A stretch of 64,000 bases of DNA from Kangiella aquimarina DSM 16071 (GTDB lineage: Bacteria; Pseudomonadota; Gammaproteobacteria; Enterobacterales; Kangiellaceae). How positions within the stretch are numbered: the stretch's first letter is position 1; the number at the start of each line of letters is the position of its first letter. Positions 1-9,323 of this stretch are shown in pieces. Made by a program: the position numbers and the translations under genes. The notes under the pieces are model-generated. The model was not told the origin of the DNA. It was given only the letters and a program-made list of their open reading frames with translations, and did not search any database. Where the stretch lies: positions 573,471 to 637,470 of the forward strand of contig NZ_KB893651.1 of NCBI RefSeq assembly GCF_000374105.1, in the 5' to 3' direction.

Positions 1-110
1 TTACCCAGTTGTTGGGCCTGTTCTGCAGAAACTTTGGCCTGAGAAACCTGGTGGCTGGTGGATAGCAGAAGCAGAGCAGTTAAAGTGGAGGAGATAAAGA
101 CCTTTTTCAT
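1..110 (-). CDS. N-terminal fragment of an exported protein, probably DUF1329 family
   Basis: The first 36 codons of a reverse-strand gene are visible, starting at ATG 110-108 and running off the left edge. The encoded start (M-K-K-V-F-I, then a hydrophobic run T-A-L-L-L-L-S-T) is a typical Sec signal peptide. The predicted mature start AKVSAEQAQQLG resembles the beginning of DUF1329 proteins, where an alpha-helical V-S-x-E-x-A-x-x-L-G segment follows the signal peptide. That assignment rests on a dozen residues and is tentative. The gene is divergent from the MarR regulator, with 262 bases between the two starts. Confidence 0.5.
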   Translation of the reverse strand, partial: MKKVFISSTLTALLLLSTSHQVSQAKVSAEQAQQLG

Positions 111-372
111 GAAAATGCCTCAAAAAGGATCTGAAATAAAATGAGGCGCAGATTCTACTGATCCGACCAATAAAGTCAATAACTGGTCATACCTGATAGA
201 GTAAAGCAATAGTGCTGTTTGTAAGTTATTGAAATATTAAGTGCGGTGTCTAATTATTTTACAAAGTAATAGTTCCTGGCTATCTATCAGTGCCAAAAGA
301 TAATCTTTCCTTGAAATAATTCATGAACAGCTTTATTGTTAACCATTGTTAATATTTAAGCATTGCAAGCTA

Positions 373-813
373 ATGTCAGATTCAACATCAGAAATTAAAG
401 AGATTGCAGAAAGGCTTTATCGTCTGGCAGAGCATCTATTGAAAGATTCAAAACGCCATGCACAGGAAAGTGGTTTGACAGCAGAAAGGCTTTCAATCCT
501 TGGTATCCTGATCAATACGGGGCCGCAAACTATCAACAAGCTGGCAGCAACTGAAGGAGTCTCTGCACCAGCCATTACTCGAACCGTCAAAAGTCTCGAG
601 AAACAAGGTTTTGTCATTAAATCACGATCAAAAACGGATCAGCGAGTGGTCTATGTAGCACCGACGCGTAAAAGTCAGCAGTTGCTTGATGAGATACGTC
701 GAAAGTCGCAATCTACAATCGAAGAGCTGTTGCAGGGTACTGAGGCTGATGAGACACAGCAGATTGATCAGGCAATGACAGTGCTTGAGCGTCAAATGAT
801 AAAAACAAGCTAA
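373..813 (+). CDS. MarR-family transcriptional regulator
   Basis: A 146-residue winged-helix regulator. Helices at about residues 10-45 form the dimerisation arm. The recognition region is around T-I-N-K-L-A-A-T-E-G-V-S-A-P-A-I-T-R-T-V-K-S-L-E, and the wing is around S-K-T-D-Q-R-V-V-Y-V. These match the MarR pattern, including the conserved D-x-R of the wing. I chose ATG 373 over an in-frame TTG at 346 because the shorter protein begins where family members usually do; neither start has a strong ribosome binding site. It is divergent from the exported-protein gene at the left edge, a common arrangement for MarR repressors and their targets. The ligand is unknown. Confidence 0.8.
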   Translation: MSDSTSEIKEIAERLYRLAEHLLKDSKRHAQESGLTAERLSILGILINTGPQTINKLAATEGVSAPAITRTVKSLEKQGFVIKSRSKTDQRVVYVAPTRKSQQLLDEIRRKSQSTIEELLQGTEADETQQIDQAMTVLERQMIKTS

Positions 814-902
814 AACTAAGAGAGAGAGGACTATGGCTGATATCAGCTGAAGAATTTTGAGTCCACAGCTCTAAAGGGGCGATATAAAGGATTGGCATAA
901 AG

Positions 903-935
903 AAAAAGCTGCGACTCAAATGAGAAGCAGCTTTT
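903..935 (-). terminator. Rho-independent terminator of rpsT, possibly bidirectional
   Basis: A 9-bp stem (904-912 with 927-935, AAAAGCTGC/GCAGCTTTT) encloses a 14-base loop. Read on the minus strand the stem is followed by TTTTTCTTT, a good U-tract, so it most likely ends the rpsT transcript. On the plus strand only TTTTATAATT follows, so termination of the MarR transcript would be weaker. Confidence 0.65.
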
Positions 936-992
936 ATAATTCTTACTGTCTTACTACTGGGTTATGTATTTACAAAACCCATTACCAAGCGA

Positions 993-1253
993 TTAAAGAG
1001 CTTGGATACGTGCAGTCAAACGGCTCTTATGACGAGCAGCTTTATTTTTGTGGATAATGCCTTTATTTGCAGCTTTATCAATCACTGGGATAGCACGCTC
1101 TAATGCAGTTTGCGCTTCAGCTTTGTTGCCTGCATCGATAGCATATACAACTTTCTTAATGTAGCTACGTAGCATTGAGCGACGGCTAGCGTTGTGCTGG
1201 CGACGAGCTTCAGCTTGACGAGCACGTTTTTTGGCAGATTTAATGTTAGCCAA
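993..1253 (-). CDS. rpsT: 30S ribosomal protein S20
   Basis: An 86-residue, very basic helical protein starting [11 protein letters not shown] and ending [10 protein letters not shown], the standard length and ends for bacterial S20. It binds 16S rRNA in the body of the small subunit. The minus-strand start codon is preceded by AGGAG (rev. comp. of CTCCT at 1260-1264), a strong binding site. It is monocistronic, with its own promoter (1302-1330) and terminator (903-935), and is divergent from murJ. This is the usual neighbourhood of rpsT in gammaproteobacteria. Confidence 0.97.
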   Translation of the reverse strand: MANIKSAKKRARQAEARRQHNASRRSMLRSYIKKVVYAIDAGNKAEAQTALERAIPVIDKAANKGIIHKNKAARHKSRLTARIQAL

Positions 1254-1301
1254 GGTGAACTCCTAACAACGAAATAGTTAATTCAAAATTTAAGGTCGCG
1301 A

Positions 1302-1330
1302 AATATACCGCCTTTGCACGTCCTTATCAA
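1302..1330 (-). promoter_or_regulatory. Sigma-70 promoter of rpsT
   Basis: On the minus strand, TTGATA (1325-1330) and TATATT (1302-1307) are separated by 17 bases. Each box matches the consensus at 5 of 6 positions or nearly so. Transcription would start near 1295, giving a leader of about 40 bases before rpsT. Confidence 0.75.
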
Positions 1331-1456
1331 GTAAAAACCACCAAAAACGGCAAATTCTGGCAATTTTGGGGCTTTTAAAGCGATTCTCTGGTCGCAAGCC
1401 GAATTATCACTTAAACTTGCGCCAATTTCTATAACAAACAATAGGCTAGGGAGCCG

Positions 1457-2992
1457 ATGGGTAGCTTACTGAAATCCAGTACCATCGTCAGTTTTTGGAC
1501 CATGATTTCGCGCATAATGGGCTTAGTGCGAGATGTGGTTCTGGCAAATCTATTGGGCGCTACTTTTCAGGCGGACGTATTTCTGGTTGCACAGAAAATC
1601 CCTAATTTCTTACGTCGTCTGTTTGGTGAAGGTGCCTTTGCTACAGCCTTCGTGCCGGTTTTTTCCGAGTACTACTCGAACCGCACACAAAAAGACACCG
1701 TTCAGCTGTTAAGTAAGGTTTCGGGAACGCTGGGTGGTGTATTAGCCATTGTTACCATTGTTGGTGTTTTGGGTTCTCAAGGTCTGATTGCCATTTTTGG
1801 TATTGGCTTTCTTGATGAGCCTGAGAAATTCAATTTAGCCAGCGACCTCCTGAAAATTACATTCCCTTATATTTTCTTCATTTCGTTGGTCGCCATGTAC
1901 AGTTCTGTGCTCAATACACTGAATAAATTTGCCGTTCCGGCCTTTGCGCCAATTCTTCTGAATCTATCCATTATTGCAGCAGCAATAGTGTTTGCACCGA
2001 CCATGGAAGAGCCTACTGTGGCACTGGCCTGGGCTATCTTTATTGCTGGTGCCTTGCAATTGTTTTTACACTTTCCATTTTTATGGAAAGCAGGGTATTT
2101 ACCAAAACCACAGTGGGCTTGGAAAGATAGTGGTGTGCAACGAATTATTAAGTTGATGATTCCGGTGATATTTGGTGCTTCGGTCAGTCAGATTAATCTG
2201 CTTATTGATACGCAGATTGCTTCTTTATTGGTTGAAGGCAGCATCTCCTGGTTGTATTACTCGGATCGTTTACTTGAGTTTCCTCTGGGTATTTTTGGAA
2301 TAGCCATCGCCACGGTACTTTTACCGACCTTATCTAAGTTCTTTTCGAAGAAAGATATGCAGCACTATTCGGGTACTCTCGATTGGGGATTACGTATGGT
2401 GCTAATGATTGGTATCCCTGCGGCAATCGGTTTGTTCTGGCTGGCAGAGCCGATCATGATTACCGTTTTCCAGCACGGTGCCTTTACTGAATATGATTCA
2501 TTTAAAGCAGGCCAAAGTCTTCAAGCTTATTCTTCTGGTCTAATTGCTTTTATGATGGTGAAAGTATTCCTAACAGGATTCTATTCGCGTCAGGATACCA
2601 AAACTCCGGTCAAGATTGCTGTTGTTGCTGTTGTCAGCAATATCGTACTTAACCTGGCGCTATTTAAGCCTTTTGGTCATGTTGGGTTGGCTGCCGCTAC
2701 CAGTATCTCAGCATTTATCAATGCTATTCTGCTTTATCGTTTTTTAAGCAAAGACAATCACTTAAAACTTTCAAGAGAAAGTAAGTTGTGGATTGGTAAA
2801 CTGATATTGGCCAGTGGACTATTGTTGCTTGGTCTTTGGTATACCGATTTCAGTATTGAACAATGGCAGGCCTGGTCACGCTTGGAAGCCATCGGCATGA
2901 TTAGTACCATTATTGCGGTGACTATTGTGGCTTATGCCATTCTTCTTGTGTTGCTAGGGTTAAGACGCAAGGATTTCAGGATAGGGCAATGA
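1457..2992 (+). CDS. murJ: Lipid II flippase MurJ (MviN)
   Basis: A 511-residue polytopic membrane protein of the MOP superfamily that moves lipid II across the inner membrane for peptidoglycan synthesis. It begins L-L-K-S-S-T-I-V-S-F-W-T-M-I-S-R-I-M-G and continues with R-D-V-V-L-A-N-L-L-G-A, the hallmark first membrane segment. The family motif F-L-R-R-L-F-G-E-G-A-F follows near residue 55. About 14 hydrophobic segments can be counted, and length fits the family (about 510). AGGGAG sits 3 bases before the ATG. The gene lies between rpsT and ribF as in Pseudomonas, except that two extra genes now separate it from ribF. Its last four bases overlap the next gene (ATGA). Confidence 0.95.
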   Translation: MGSLLKSSTIVSFWTMISRIMGLVRDVVLANLLGATFQADVFLVAQKIPNFLRRLFGEGAFATAFVPVFSEYYSNRTQKDTVQLLSKVSGTLGGVLAIVTIVGVLGSQGLIAIFGIGFLDEPEKFNLASDLLKITFPYIFFISLVAMYSSVLNTLNKFAVPAFAPILLNLSIIAAAIVFAPTMEEPTVALAWAIFIAGALQLFLHFPFLWKAGYLPKPQWAWKDSGVQRIIKLMIPVIFGASVSQINLLIDTQIASLLVEGSISWLYYSDRLLEFPLGIFGIAIATVLLPTLSKFFSKKDMQHYSGTLDWGLRMVLMIGIPAAIGLFWLAEPIMITVFQHGAFTEYDSFKAGQSLQAYSSGLIAFMMVKVFLTGFYSRQDTKTPVKIAVVAVVSNIVLNLALFKPFGHVGLAAATSISAFINAILLYRFLSKDNHLKLSRESKLWIGKLILASGLLLLGLWYTDFSIEQWQAWSRLEAIGMISTIIAVTIVAYAILLVLLGLRRKDFRIGQ

Positions 2993-3720
2993 AGTATCTT
3001 TTAGGCATATCGCTTCTTTTGATTTCTTGCTGTGCAATGGCAGATATAAAATTTGTTAAGCACGACTTTTCTTTTGGCTCAATTTATGTACCCAGTAAAA
3101 TACCCAATGCGATTATGACCTCACCCGAGAGTAAAATAATTTCTATGGGCACAAAAGGAGAATATAATTTTGTACTCAATCTGAGTAAAGAAAGTTATTT
3201 CTGCCAGTTCATAACAAAACAACAATCAAAACTATTGTTTAAAGGGAAGCCTTGTAATTATAAGCAGTTGTATTTATTGGAGAAACCATCGAGCTCTGAA
3301 CTCCTAAATTTACACATAGAACTTGAGACGCTTCTAACATCAATATTCTATTTTTGGAAAGACCCTAAATATAGTGACCGAGACATAAAGATATTCGTCG
3401 AACAAGATCGCCTGAGTTCTATTTGGAGAATTGATAACTCTGGTAAAGTAAAGAGAGTCGTCTACAAATCGGTACTGGATAACTCGCAACTCTTGGTTGA
3501 GCAAGAAATAAGGTTAGAGAATACTCATAAGCTACTAATGAATGAAGGTTATAGTAAGGCACAATCAAAATTTGAGCTTTGGTTTGCAGGATTGGTTCAA
3601 GACATTGCAAATGATGAGTTTGATATTGATGGTTTTGAGGAGTTTTGTAGGCTTAATGACATTGAGTGTTTTCTTAATGAAAATGGAGAGTTCATCCATT
3701 TAACACCAGTAAGTAACTAA
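2989..3720 (+). CDS. Uncharacterised exported protein
   Basis: A 243-residue protein of no family I recognise. Residues 1-18 (M-K-Y-L-L-G-I-S-L-L-L-I-S-C-C-A-M-A) form a signal peptide, with likely cleavage after A-M-A, so the product is probably periplasmic. The mature part is mixed alpha/beta, rich in Lys, Ser and Leu, with cysteines near C-Q-F, K-P-C-N-Y and an acidic end around F-E-E-F-C-R-L-N-D-I-E-C-F. The start overlaps the murJ stop by four bases, so it is probably translated with murJ. The coding sequence is visibly richer in A+T than murJ or ribF, and it sits inside an otherwise conserved gene block. Both points suggest a lineage-specific or acquired gene. Confidence 0.65.
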   Translation: MKYLLGISLLLISCCAMADIKFVKHDFSFGSIYVPSKIPNAIMTSPESKIISMGTKGEYNFVLNLSKESYFCQFITKQQSKLLFKGKPCNYKQLYLLEKPSSSELLNLHIELETLLTSIFYFWKDPKYSDRDIKIFVEQDRLSSIWRIDNSGKVKRVVYKSVLDNSQLLVEQEIRLENTHKLLMNEGYSKAQSKFELWFAGLVQDIANDEFDIDGFEEFCRLNDIECFLNENGEFIHLTPVSN

Positions 3721-3722
3721 AC

Positions 3723-3751
3723 AAAAAAGGGAGCTCGTGCTCCCTTTTTTT
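3723..3751. terminator. Bidirectional Rho-independent terminator
   Basis: A perfect 12-bp stem (3723-3734 with 3739-3750, AAAAAAGGGAGC/GCTCCCTTTTTT) with loop TCGT. It has runs of T on the 3' side in both reading directions. It separates the convergent genes at 2989-3720 and 3771-4349 and can serve both. Confidence 0.9.
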
Positions 3752-3770
3752 AATTGGTAACCTCTTGTAA

Positions 3771-4349
3771 CTACTTCTCTCCAACCAGCTTCAACACTGC
3801 TTTATATCGTGGCTCTTGATGGCGCTCTAAATAATAAGTCAGCTCTTTAGTTTCAGGATTATAGTCCAGCATCCACACATTGCTTTGTGCTTCTGGAATC
3901 ATCTCAAAGGTATAATCATCAGCGTGGAAAAATTGCTTATATTGAGTAGGTTGTTCCCCTTTGTAGGGTGCTGAATAGCCGCCATATAGAGTTTGCTCAT
4001 CTGGTAAACCGTCTTCATGGCGGTGGTCGTGACGTAATCGTAAACCGTTATCAGTTTTGAATATGAGCCAGGTTCTGGACTTATCTTCGCCTACTTGGAA
4101 CGGAATGGATACATAACGAGGACCACAGCCGTCAATCGTAGCAACCAGTTTTTTGCCAGCAAAATCATGATTGGGATCATCAGGGAAAGCTGACTCACCG
4201 ACAAACTGGCTGCCGCACATGCGGGTAAGGTTATCAAAGAAGGCCAGTTCTTCATTGGTTAAGTCATAATCTGGAGCAAAAAAACAGGCGCAACTTCCTA
4301 GTAACAGACTTGATGCCAGGACCGCAGTGGATTTTAGTTGTTTTTTCAT
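3771..4349 (-). CDS. Uncharacterised lipoprotein
   Basis: A 192-residue protein with a clear lipoprotein signal: K-K-Q-L-K, a hydrophobic stretch, then L-L-L-G-S-C. Cys20 would be lipidated, and the +2 residue is Ala, which permits outer-membrane sorting. The mature protein contains paired features such as R-M-C-G and D-G-C-G-P (possible disulfide) and a histidine cluster H-D-H-R-H-E-D-G near residue 107. I do not recognise a named family. It is convergent with the preceding gene across a shared terminator and divergent from ribF. No enzymatic motif is obvious; the His/Asp cluster could bind a metal, which is only a guess. Confidence 0.65.
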   Translation of the reverse strand: MKKQLKSTAVLASSLLLGSCACFFAPDYDLTNEELAFFDNLTRMCGSQFVGESAFPDDPNHDFAGKKLVATIDGCGPRYVSIPFQVGEDKSRTWLIFKTDNGLRLRHDHRHEDGLPDEQTLYGGYSAPYKGEQPTQYKQFFHADDYTFEMIPEAQSNVWMLDYNPETKELTYYLERHQEPRYKAVLKLVGEK

Positions 4350-4453
4350 GAGGTTAGTCGCTTTTTAAATGTTCCTGAAATAGAGGTCTATATTGTCAGT
4401 TTCGGAGAATGGATTCAATTCCTATTAAAATTGGCTAATTTATTGAAAGGTGG

Positions 4454-4482
4454 TTAATTCCTGACCCATTGTCCGCTATAAT
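4454..4482 (+). promoter_or_regulatory. Candidate promoter of the ribF operon
   Basis: A perfect TATAAT (4477-4482) lies 17 bases after a weak -35 (TTAATT, 4454-4459). The predicted start near 4489 leaves about 50 bases of leader before the ribF ATG at 4538. It also argues against the longer in-frame ribF start at 4469, which would lie inside the promoter. Confidence 0.5.
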
Positions 4483-4537
4483 TGCCCGCTTTGATTGGCT
4501 CGGCATCAATATCTGTCGCTTGGAGAAAATCGCGGTT

Positions 4538-5473
4538 ATGCGCCTAATTCGTGGTCTATACAGTTGCCCCCCAAACCTGTTTCAGCAGGGCAGTATTGCG
4601 ACTATTGGTAACTTTGACGGTGTCCATCTAGGCCATCAGGCGATTATTAAGCGCTTAACAGACAAGGCTAAAGCACTATCCGTGCCCAGTGTTGTAATCG
4701 TTTTTGAGCCGCACCCACAAGAATTCTTCCGTCCTGAGGCTGCGCCAGCCCGGCTTTTCAAGCTGACAGACAAGCTTCTGGCCCTTAAAGACTTAGGTGT
4801 GGATTACGTGCTGTGTTTGCGCTTTAATCAAGAGTTGGCAGAGTTAAGCGCAGAAGATTTCATACGCCGAGTGCTGGTTGAGACTTTGCACGTCAAGCAC
4901 CTGTTTATTGGTGATGACTTTAAGTTTGGTTATAAACGGAAAGGCGATTTTGCTTTGTTGCAGCAAGAAGCCAAGTTCCCGGTTGAAGCTAATCAGACCG
5001 TGACACAGAGCATTGATGGAGAAAGTGCTCGAATCAGCAGTAGCCTGGTGCGTCAGGCGATTGTTGATAATGACTTTGAGCATGCTGAGAAGCTGCTGGG
5101 GCGGCCTTATCGTTTCCGAGGCAGAGTTGCGCATGGCGATAAGCAGGGCCGAACGATTGGTGTCCCCACCGCTAATATTGCACTGAAACGCGTCAAGAGT
5201 CCTTTGCAGGGCGTATACGCGGTAAAAGTATTTGGTATTAAGGATAAAGCGATTAACGGAGTGGCAAATGTTGGCATAAAGCCAACCTTAAATGCTCGTA
5301 AAGAACGCCTTGAAGTTCACCTGCTGGACTTTGACGGTGATGTTTATGGTAAGCAGCTGACGATTGAGCCTGTCGCTAAAATTCGGGATGAACAGAAATT
5401 CAGTGGTAAAGACGAGTTAATTGAACAGATTAACCGTGATATTGAAAAGGCTCGGTTAATTTTGACCGACTAG
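4538..5473 (+). CDS. ribF: Bifunctional riboflavin kinase / FAD synthetase
   Basis: A 311-residue protein that phosphorylates riboflavin to FMN and adenylates FMN to FAD. The N-terminal nucleotidyltransferase domain has G-N-F-D-G-V-H-L-G-H near residue 24, followed by the F-E-P-H-P-x-E-F-F motif. The C-terminal kinase domain has V-A-H-G-D-x-x-G-R-T-I-G-V-P-T-A-N-I near residue 200. I start it at ATG 4538 (M-R-L-I-R-G-L) because this matches the usual RibF N-terminus; an in-frame upstream start at 4469 would add 23 unrelated residues. It is followed by ileS after 61 bases, as in enterics and pseudomonads. Confidence 0.95.
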   Translation: MRLIRGLYSCPPNLFQQGSIATIGNFDGVHLGHQAIIKRLTDKAKALSVPSVVIVFEPHPQEFFRPEAAPARLFKLTDKLLALKDLGVDYVLCLRFNQELAELSAEDFIRRVLVETLHVKHLFIGDDFKFGYKRKGDFALLQQEAKFPVEANQTVTQSIDGESARISSSLVRQAIVDNDFEHAEKLLGRPYRFRGRVAHGDKQGRTIGVPTANIALKRVKSPLQGVYAVKVFGIKDKAINGVANVGIKPTLNARKERLEVHLLDFDGDVYGKQLTIEPVAKIRDEQKFSGKDELIEQINRDIEKARLILTD

Positions 5474-5534
5474 GATATACAAACTGGTCTGAGCCTTAAC
5501 ATTTTAATTTAAACAAAACAGAGTAGTAGCTTAA

Positions 5535-8339
5535 ATGAGCGATTATAAAGACACATTAAATCTACCGAAAACACGCTTTGAAATGCGTGGAAACTTGCCA
5601 CAACGTGAGCCAAAGATGTTGGCTGAATGGAGCAAAAACGATCTTTACGGCGAAATTCGTAAAGCACGTGCTGGTCGTGATCAATTTATTTTGCACGATG
5701 GCCCTCCTTATGCGAATGGTAATATTCACATTGGTCACTCTGTTAATAAAATTCTTAAAGATATCGTCATCAAGAGTAAAACCTTGAGCGGTTTTGACAG
5801 CCCGTATGTTCCGGGTTGGGACTGCCACGGCTTGCCTATCGAAAATAATGTTGAGAAGAAAGTCGGTAAAGCAGGGGATAAAGTCTCTCACGCTGAGTTT
5901 CGTCAGAAATGTCGCGACTATGCGGCCAAGCAGGTTGATGGGCAGAAGACCGATTTCATTCGCCTTGGTGTCTTAGGCGAATGGGATAATCCTTATTTGA
6001 CCATGGATTTTAAATTTGAAGCTAACATCGTTCGAGCCTTATCCAAACTGGTTCGTAATGGTCATCTCTTCAAAGGGGAAAAGCCAGTTTACTGGAGCGT
6101 TGTCGGTGGTTCTTCTTTGGCTGAGGCTGAAGTTGAATACCAAGACAAAACCTCTTTTTCTATCTATGTGAATTATCCTGTCGCTGATGAGCAGGCATTT
6201 TTAAAGGCTTTTGACTTCGCAGGCGAGCAGGGCGAAGGCGAAGTCTCAGTAGTTATCTGGACCACGACTCCCTGGACGTTACCATCCAGTCAGGCGGTAA
6301 CTGTTCACGAAGATTTAGAATACGTATTAGTTCAAGTCGAACGAGATGGTAAGAAGCAACGCTTTGTACTGGCTCGTGAGCTCGTTGAAAGTGTCATGAA
6401 AGAAGCTGAAATTGAAGTCTATTCAGTTATAGCTTCAACTAAAGGTTCAAAGCTCGAGAACTTTGAGTTGAACCATCCGTTTTACGATAAAACGTTACCG
6501 GTAATTCTGGGTGAGCATGTCACTACGGATGCCGGTACGGGTCTTGTGCATACTGCACCTGATCATGGTCCTGATGACTTTGTGGTCGGTAAAAAGTATG
6601 GCATAGGCTTATTGAATTATGTAATGGCAAATGGTGTTTTCTCGGATGAGACGCCTGTGTTTGCCGGTCAGCATGTTTATAAAGTTGATCAACCAGTTGT
6701 GGATCACTTAATCGAAAAAGGTCGTCTGTTACATCAGGACAAAATGCGCCATAGCTATCCACATTGTTGGAGAACAAAAACGCCTTTGATTTACCGCGCC
6801 ACACCGCAATGGTTTATTTCCATGAGCCAGAATGGGTTACAGGCTCAGGCAATGGAAGAAATCAAAAAGGTTAAATGGGTACCCGAGTGGGGTGAAGCTC
6901 GCATCGAAAGTATGGTTGGTTCGCGTCCGGACTGGTGTATTTCGCGCCAGCGTACCTGGGGCGTTCCATTATGCTTATTTATCGATAAGCAGACAGGAGA
7001 ACCGCATCCTGACTCAGCTGATTTAATGGAAAAAGTGTCTTACTATATCGAAGAGAAGGGTATTCAGGCATGGTATGACTTAGATGCTTCGGAATTCGTT
7101 GATGCAGATAAGTACGAAAAAATCGATGATACTCTGGATGTCTGGTTTGACTCAGGTGTCACTCATTATTGCGTTTTAGAAGCTCGCGATTATTTGCGTC
7201 AACCTGCGGATCTGTATTTAGAAGGTTCCGATCAGCATCGCGGTTGGTTTCAGTCGTCATTGCTAACGGCAACCGGCATGTATGGTCATGCGCCTTATCG
7301 ACACTGTCTGACTCATGGCTTCGTGGTTGATGGCAAGGGCGAAAAAATGTCTAAGTCCAAAGGCAACGTGATGGCTCCTAATGATGTCATCAACAAGCTG
7401 GGCGCTGATGTATTACGTCTATGGGTTTCTTCTGCTGACTACCGCGGTGAAATGGCGGTTTCTGAAGAAATTTTGAAGCGCACTGGTGATACTTACCGTC
7501 GCCTTCGTAATACTTCACGATTCCTGTTATCAAACCTTGAAGGTTTTGAGCCTGAAAGACATTCAGTTGCTAAAGATGATTTGCTTCCGCTAGATCGCTG
7601 GGCGGTGGATTGCGCTTATCAGGCGCAACAGGAAATTATCAAAGCCTATGATGATTATAATTTCTGGTTAGTTGCACAGAAGATCCATCATTTCTGCTCT
7701 ATTGATATGGGTAGCTTCTACCTGGATATCATTAAAGATCGTCAATATACGGCTAAAACCGGTTCTCGTGCACAGCGATCGTGCCAGACTGCCATGTATC
7801 ACATTATCGAAGCATTAGTCCGCTGGATGGCTCCGGTATTGAGCTTTACAGCTTATGAGATTTGGCCACTTATTCCAGGCAAGCGCGAGTCGAATGTATT
7901 CGTTGCTGAGTGGTATGAAGGTTTGTTCCCTATGGAAAATGCCGATATTACGCAGGCTGATTGGGCGTTGATTTCAGAAGTTAAAGATGAAGTGAACCGT
8001 GCTCTGGAAGCAAAGCGCAAAGACGGTGCTATTGGTGGCTCGCTGGCAGCAGAAGTGACGCTTTATGCTAATGATGAACTGTATGCGGTTTTGTCGAAAC
8101 TGGAAGATGAGTTACGTTTTGTTTTCATTACTTCGCAGGCTCGTCTTGAGAAGGGTGAGGGTGGCGAAGCGACTGAAATGAAAGGCTTGCAATTGAGCAT
8201 TACTAAGTCAGACGCTGAAAAATGTGAACGTTGTTGGCACCATCGTCATGATGTTGGTCAAAACTCGGAGCATCCGACTATCTGTACACGTTGTGTCGAG
8301 AACGTGGTTGGTACAGGCGAAACTCGCCATTACGCATAA
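5535..8339 (+). CDS. ileS: Isoleucyl-tRNA synthetase
   Basis: A 934-residue class I synthetase charging tRNA-Ile, close to the 938 residues of E. coli IleRS. The signature H-I-G-H is at about residue 67 (A-N-G-N-I-H-I-G-H) and K-M-S-K-S near residue 605. The editing insertion contains T-T-T-P-W-T-L-P, and the C-terminal zinc knuckle C-x-x-C-W...C-x-x-C is near residues 900-922. In the connective peptide the common W-C-x-D-C segment before A-L-A-E-A-E is W-S-V-V-G-G here, so that optional zinc site is absent. It precedes lspA by 14 bases in one operon with ribF. Confidence 0.97.
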   Translation: MSDYKDTLNLPKTRFEMRGNLPQREPKMLAEWSKNDLYGEIRKARAGRDQFILHDGPPYANGNIHIGHSVNKILKDIVIKSKTLSGFDSPYVPGWDCHGLPIENNVEKKVGKAGDKVSHAEFRQKCRDYAAKQVDGQKTDFIRLGVLGEWDNPYLTMDFKFEANIVRALSKLVRNGHLFKGEKPVYWSVVGGSSLAEAEVEYQDKTSFSIYVNYPVADEQAFLKAFDFAGEQGEGEVSVVIWTTTPWTLPSSQAVTVHEDLEYVLVQVERDGKKQRFVLARELVESVMKEAEIEVYSVIASTKGSKLENFELNHPFYDKTLPVILGEHVTTDAGTGLVHTAPDHGPDDFVVGKKYGIGLLNYVMANGVFSDETPVFAGQHVYKVDQPVVDHLIEKGRLLHQDKMRHSYPHCWRTKTPLIYRATPQWFISMSQNGLQAQAMEEIKKVKWVPEWGEARIESMVGSRPDWCISRQRTWGVPLCLFIDKQTGEPHPDSADLMEKVSYYIEEKGIQAWYDLDASEFVDADKYEKIDDTLDVWFDSGVTHYCVLEARDYLRQPADLYLEGSDQHRGWFQSSLLTATGMYGHAPYRHCLTHGFVVDGKGEKMSKSKGNVMAPNDVINKLGADVLRLWVSSADYRGEMAVSEEILKRTGDTYRRLRNTSRFLLSNLEGFEPERHSVAKDDLLPLDRWAVDCAYQAQQEIIKAYDDYNFWLVAQKIHHFCSIDMGSFYLDIIKDRQYTAKTGSRAQRSCQTAMYHIIEALVRWMAPVLSFTAYEIWPLIPGKRESNVFVAEWYEGLFPMENADITQADWALISEVKDEVNRALEAKRKDGAIGGSLAAEVTLYANDELYAVLSKLEDELRFVFITSQARLEKGEGGEATEMKGLQLSITKSDAEKCERCWHHRHDVGQNSEHPTICTRCVENVVGTGETRHYA

Positions 8340-8353
8340 GGACTGTTACGACA

Positions 8354-8896
8354 ATGAAAAAATTGCCATTTAGACAGTCTGGACTGGTGTGGTTGTGGCT
8401 CACCGCGGTCTTGTTGATTATTGATCAGGTTACTAAAACCTGGGCAAATACAGCATTGGCTCCGGTCCATGGCGGACCAATCATTGAGGTGATGCCCCAT
8501 TTTAATTTAAATCTTGCCTATAACTATGGCGCTGCTTTTAGTTTTCTAGGGGATGCTGGAGGATGGCAGCGTTGGTTTTTTACTGCAATAGCGATTGGCA
8601 TCAGTCTGTTGCTACTTTTCTGGATGTGGCGCACCGAGTCGCATAAAAAGCTACCCAATATTGGTATGGCGCTGATTTTAAGCGGTGCTTTCGGAAACTT
8701 AATTGATCGCATGGTATATGGCTATGTCATTGACTTTATTGACTGGTATGTGTCCATAGATGGATACCATTGGCCAACCTTTAACATTGCTGATAGCGTT
8801 ATCCTGATAGGGGTTGGACTGTTGTTGATTGATTCATTTATCAATCCTGAGCATAAGTCCAAGCCGGAAAAGACGAGAAAAAATAATGAAGATTGA
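8354..8896 (+). CDS. lspA: Lipoprotein signal peptidase (signal peptidase II)
   Basis: A 180-residue inner-membrane aspartyl protease that cleaves the signal peptide of diacylglyceryl-prolipoproteins. The conserved first block L-L-I-I-D-Q-x-T-K is near residue 22 and N-Y-G-A-A-F-S-F near residue 57. The catalytic aspartates lie in G-N-L-I-D-R and F-N-I-A-D-S. Four hydrophobic helices are apparent. I start at ATG 8354 with AAGGA eleven bases upstream; a longer in-frame reading begins inside ileS and is unlikely. It overlaps fkpB by 11 bases. Lipoproteins elsewhere in the window (BamC and the lipobox proteins at 3771, 38088, 52559 and 55936) would be its substrates. Confidence 0.97.
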   Translation: MKKLPFRQSGLVWLWLTAVLLIIDQVTKTWANTALAPVHGGPIIEVMPHFNLNLAYNYGAAFSFLGDAGGWQRWFFTAIAIGISLLLLFWMWRTESHKKLPNIGMALILSGAFGNLIDRMVYGYVIDFIDWYVSIDGYHWPTFNIADSVILIGVGLLLIDSFINPEHKSKPEKTRKNNED

Positions 8897-9323
8897 AGCA
8901 AACTCAAAGGCTTTAGTGCATTTTAATATTTTGCTTAAGGATGGTTCTGCGGCAGATAGTACTCGGGTTGGTGGCAAGCCGGTTTGGTTTATCTTTGGTG
9001 ATGGTAGTTTGACCGACAAAGTTGAGTCTCAGTTACTGGGTGCCGAAAAAGGTGAAACGCGTAAGCTTGAAATTCATGGTTCTGATTTCTTCGGTCCTGC
9101 CAGTCCTGATAATATTCATTTTATGGATATTAATCAGTTTCCGGTGGATCTGAAGCTTGAAGAAGGATCCATCATCGCTTTTGAACAGATGGGCGGTGGA
9201 GCGATTCCAGGCATGGTCCGTGAAGTAAAGGGTCATTCAGTTAAGGTGGATTTTAATCATCCGCTGGCTGATCAGGACATTATTGTAGAAGTTGACGTTG
9301 TCGATATACGACATCAGGAATAA
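8886..9323 (+). CDS. fkpB: FKBP-type peptidyl-prolyl isomerase, SlyD/FkpB type
   Basis: A 145-residue cytoplasmic prolyl isomerase. It shows the FkpB pattern: A-L-V-H-F-N-I-L-L-K-D-G, then G-K-P-V-W-F-I-F-G-D-G-S-L, a flap insert, and the C-terminal V-D-F-N-H-P-L-A-D-Q strand. It is close to the 149 residues of E. coli FkpB. I use ATG 8886, within the end of lspA, because the product then begins like its homologues; a longer reading from 8829 adds 19 residues read from lspA in another frame. The lspA-fkpB-ispH order is the standard gammaproteobacterial one. Confidence 0.95.
   Translation: MKIEANSKALVHFNILLKDGSAADSTRVGGKPVWFIFGDGSLTDKVESQLLGAEKGETRKLEIHGSDFFGPASPDNIHFMDINQFPVDLKLEEGSIIAFEQMGGGAIPGMVREVKGHSVKVDFNHPLADQDIIVEVDVVDIRHQE

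Noticed and set aside
836..847. Perfect 12-base palindrome GCTGATATCAGC just after the MarR gene
   Set aside because: It lies downstream of marR, away from any promoter I can see, and 12-base palindromes of this kind can occur by chance; no partner site was found.
4469..4537. Longer in-frame start for ribF
   Set aside because: It overlaps the predicted TATAAT and adds residues absent from RibF homologues; the M-R-L-I-R-G start fits the family.
5474..5534. Possible leader control element before ileS
   Set aside because: The gap is only 61 bases, without hairpin or terminator, so there is no T-box or attenuator here.
5562..5891. Antisense reading frame of over 100 codons in ileS
   Set aside because: It mirrors the codon structure of ileS, has no family features and no binding site.
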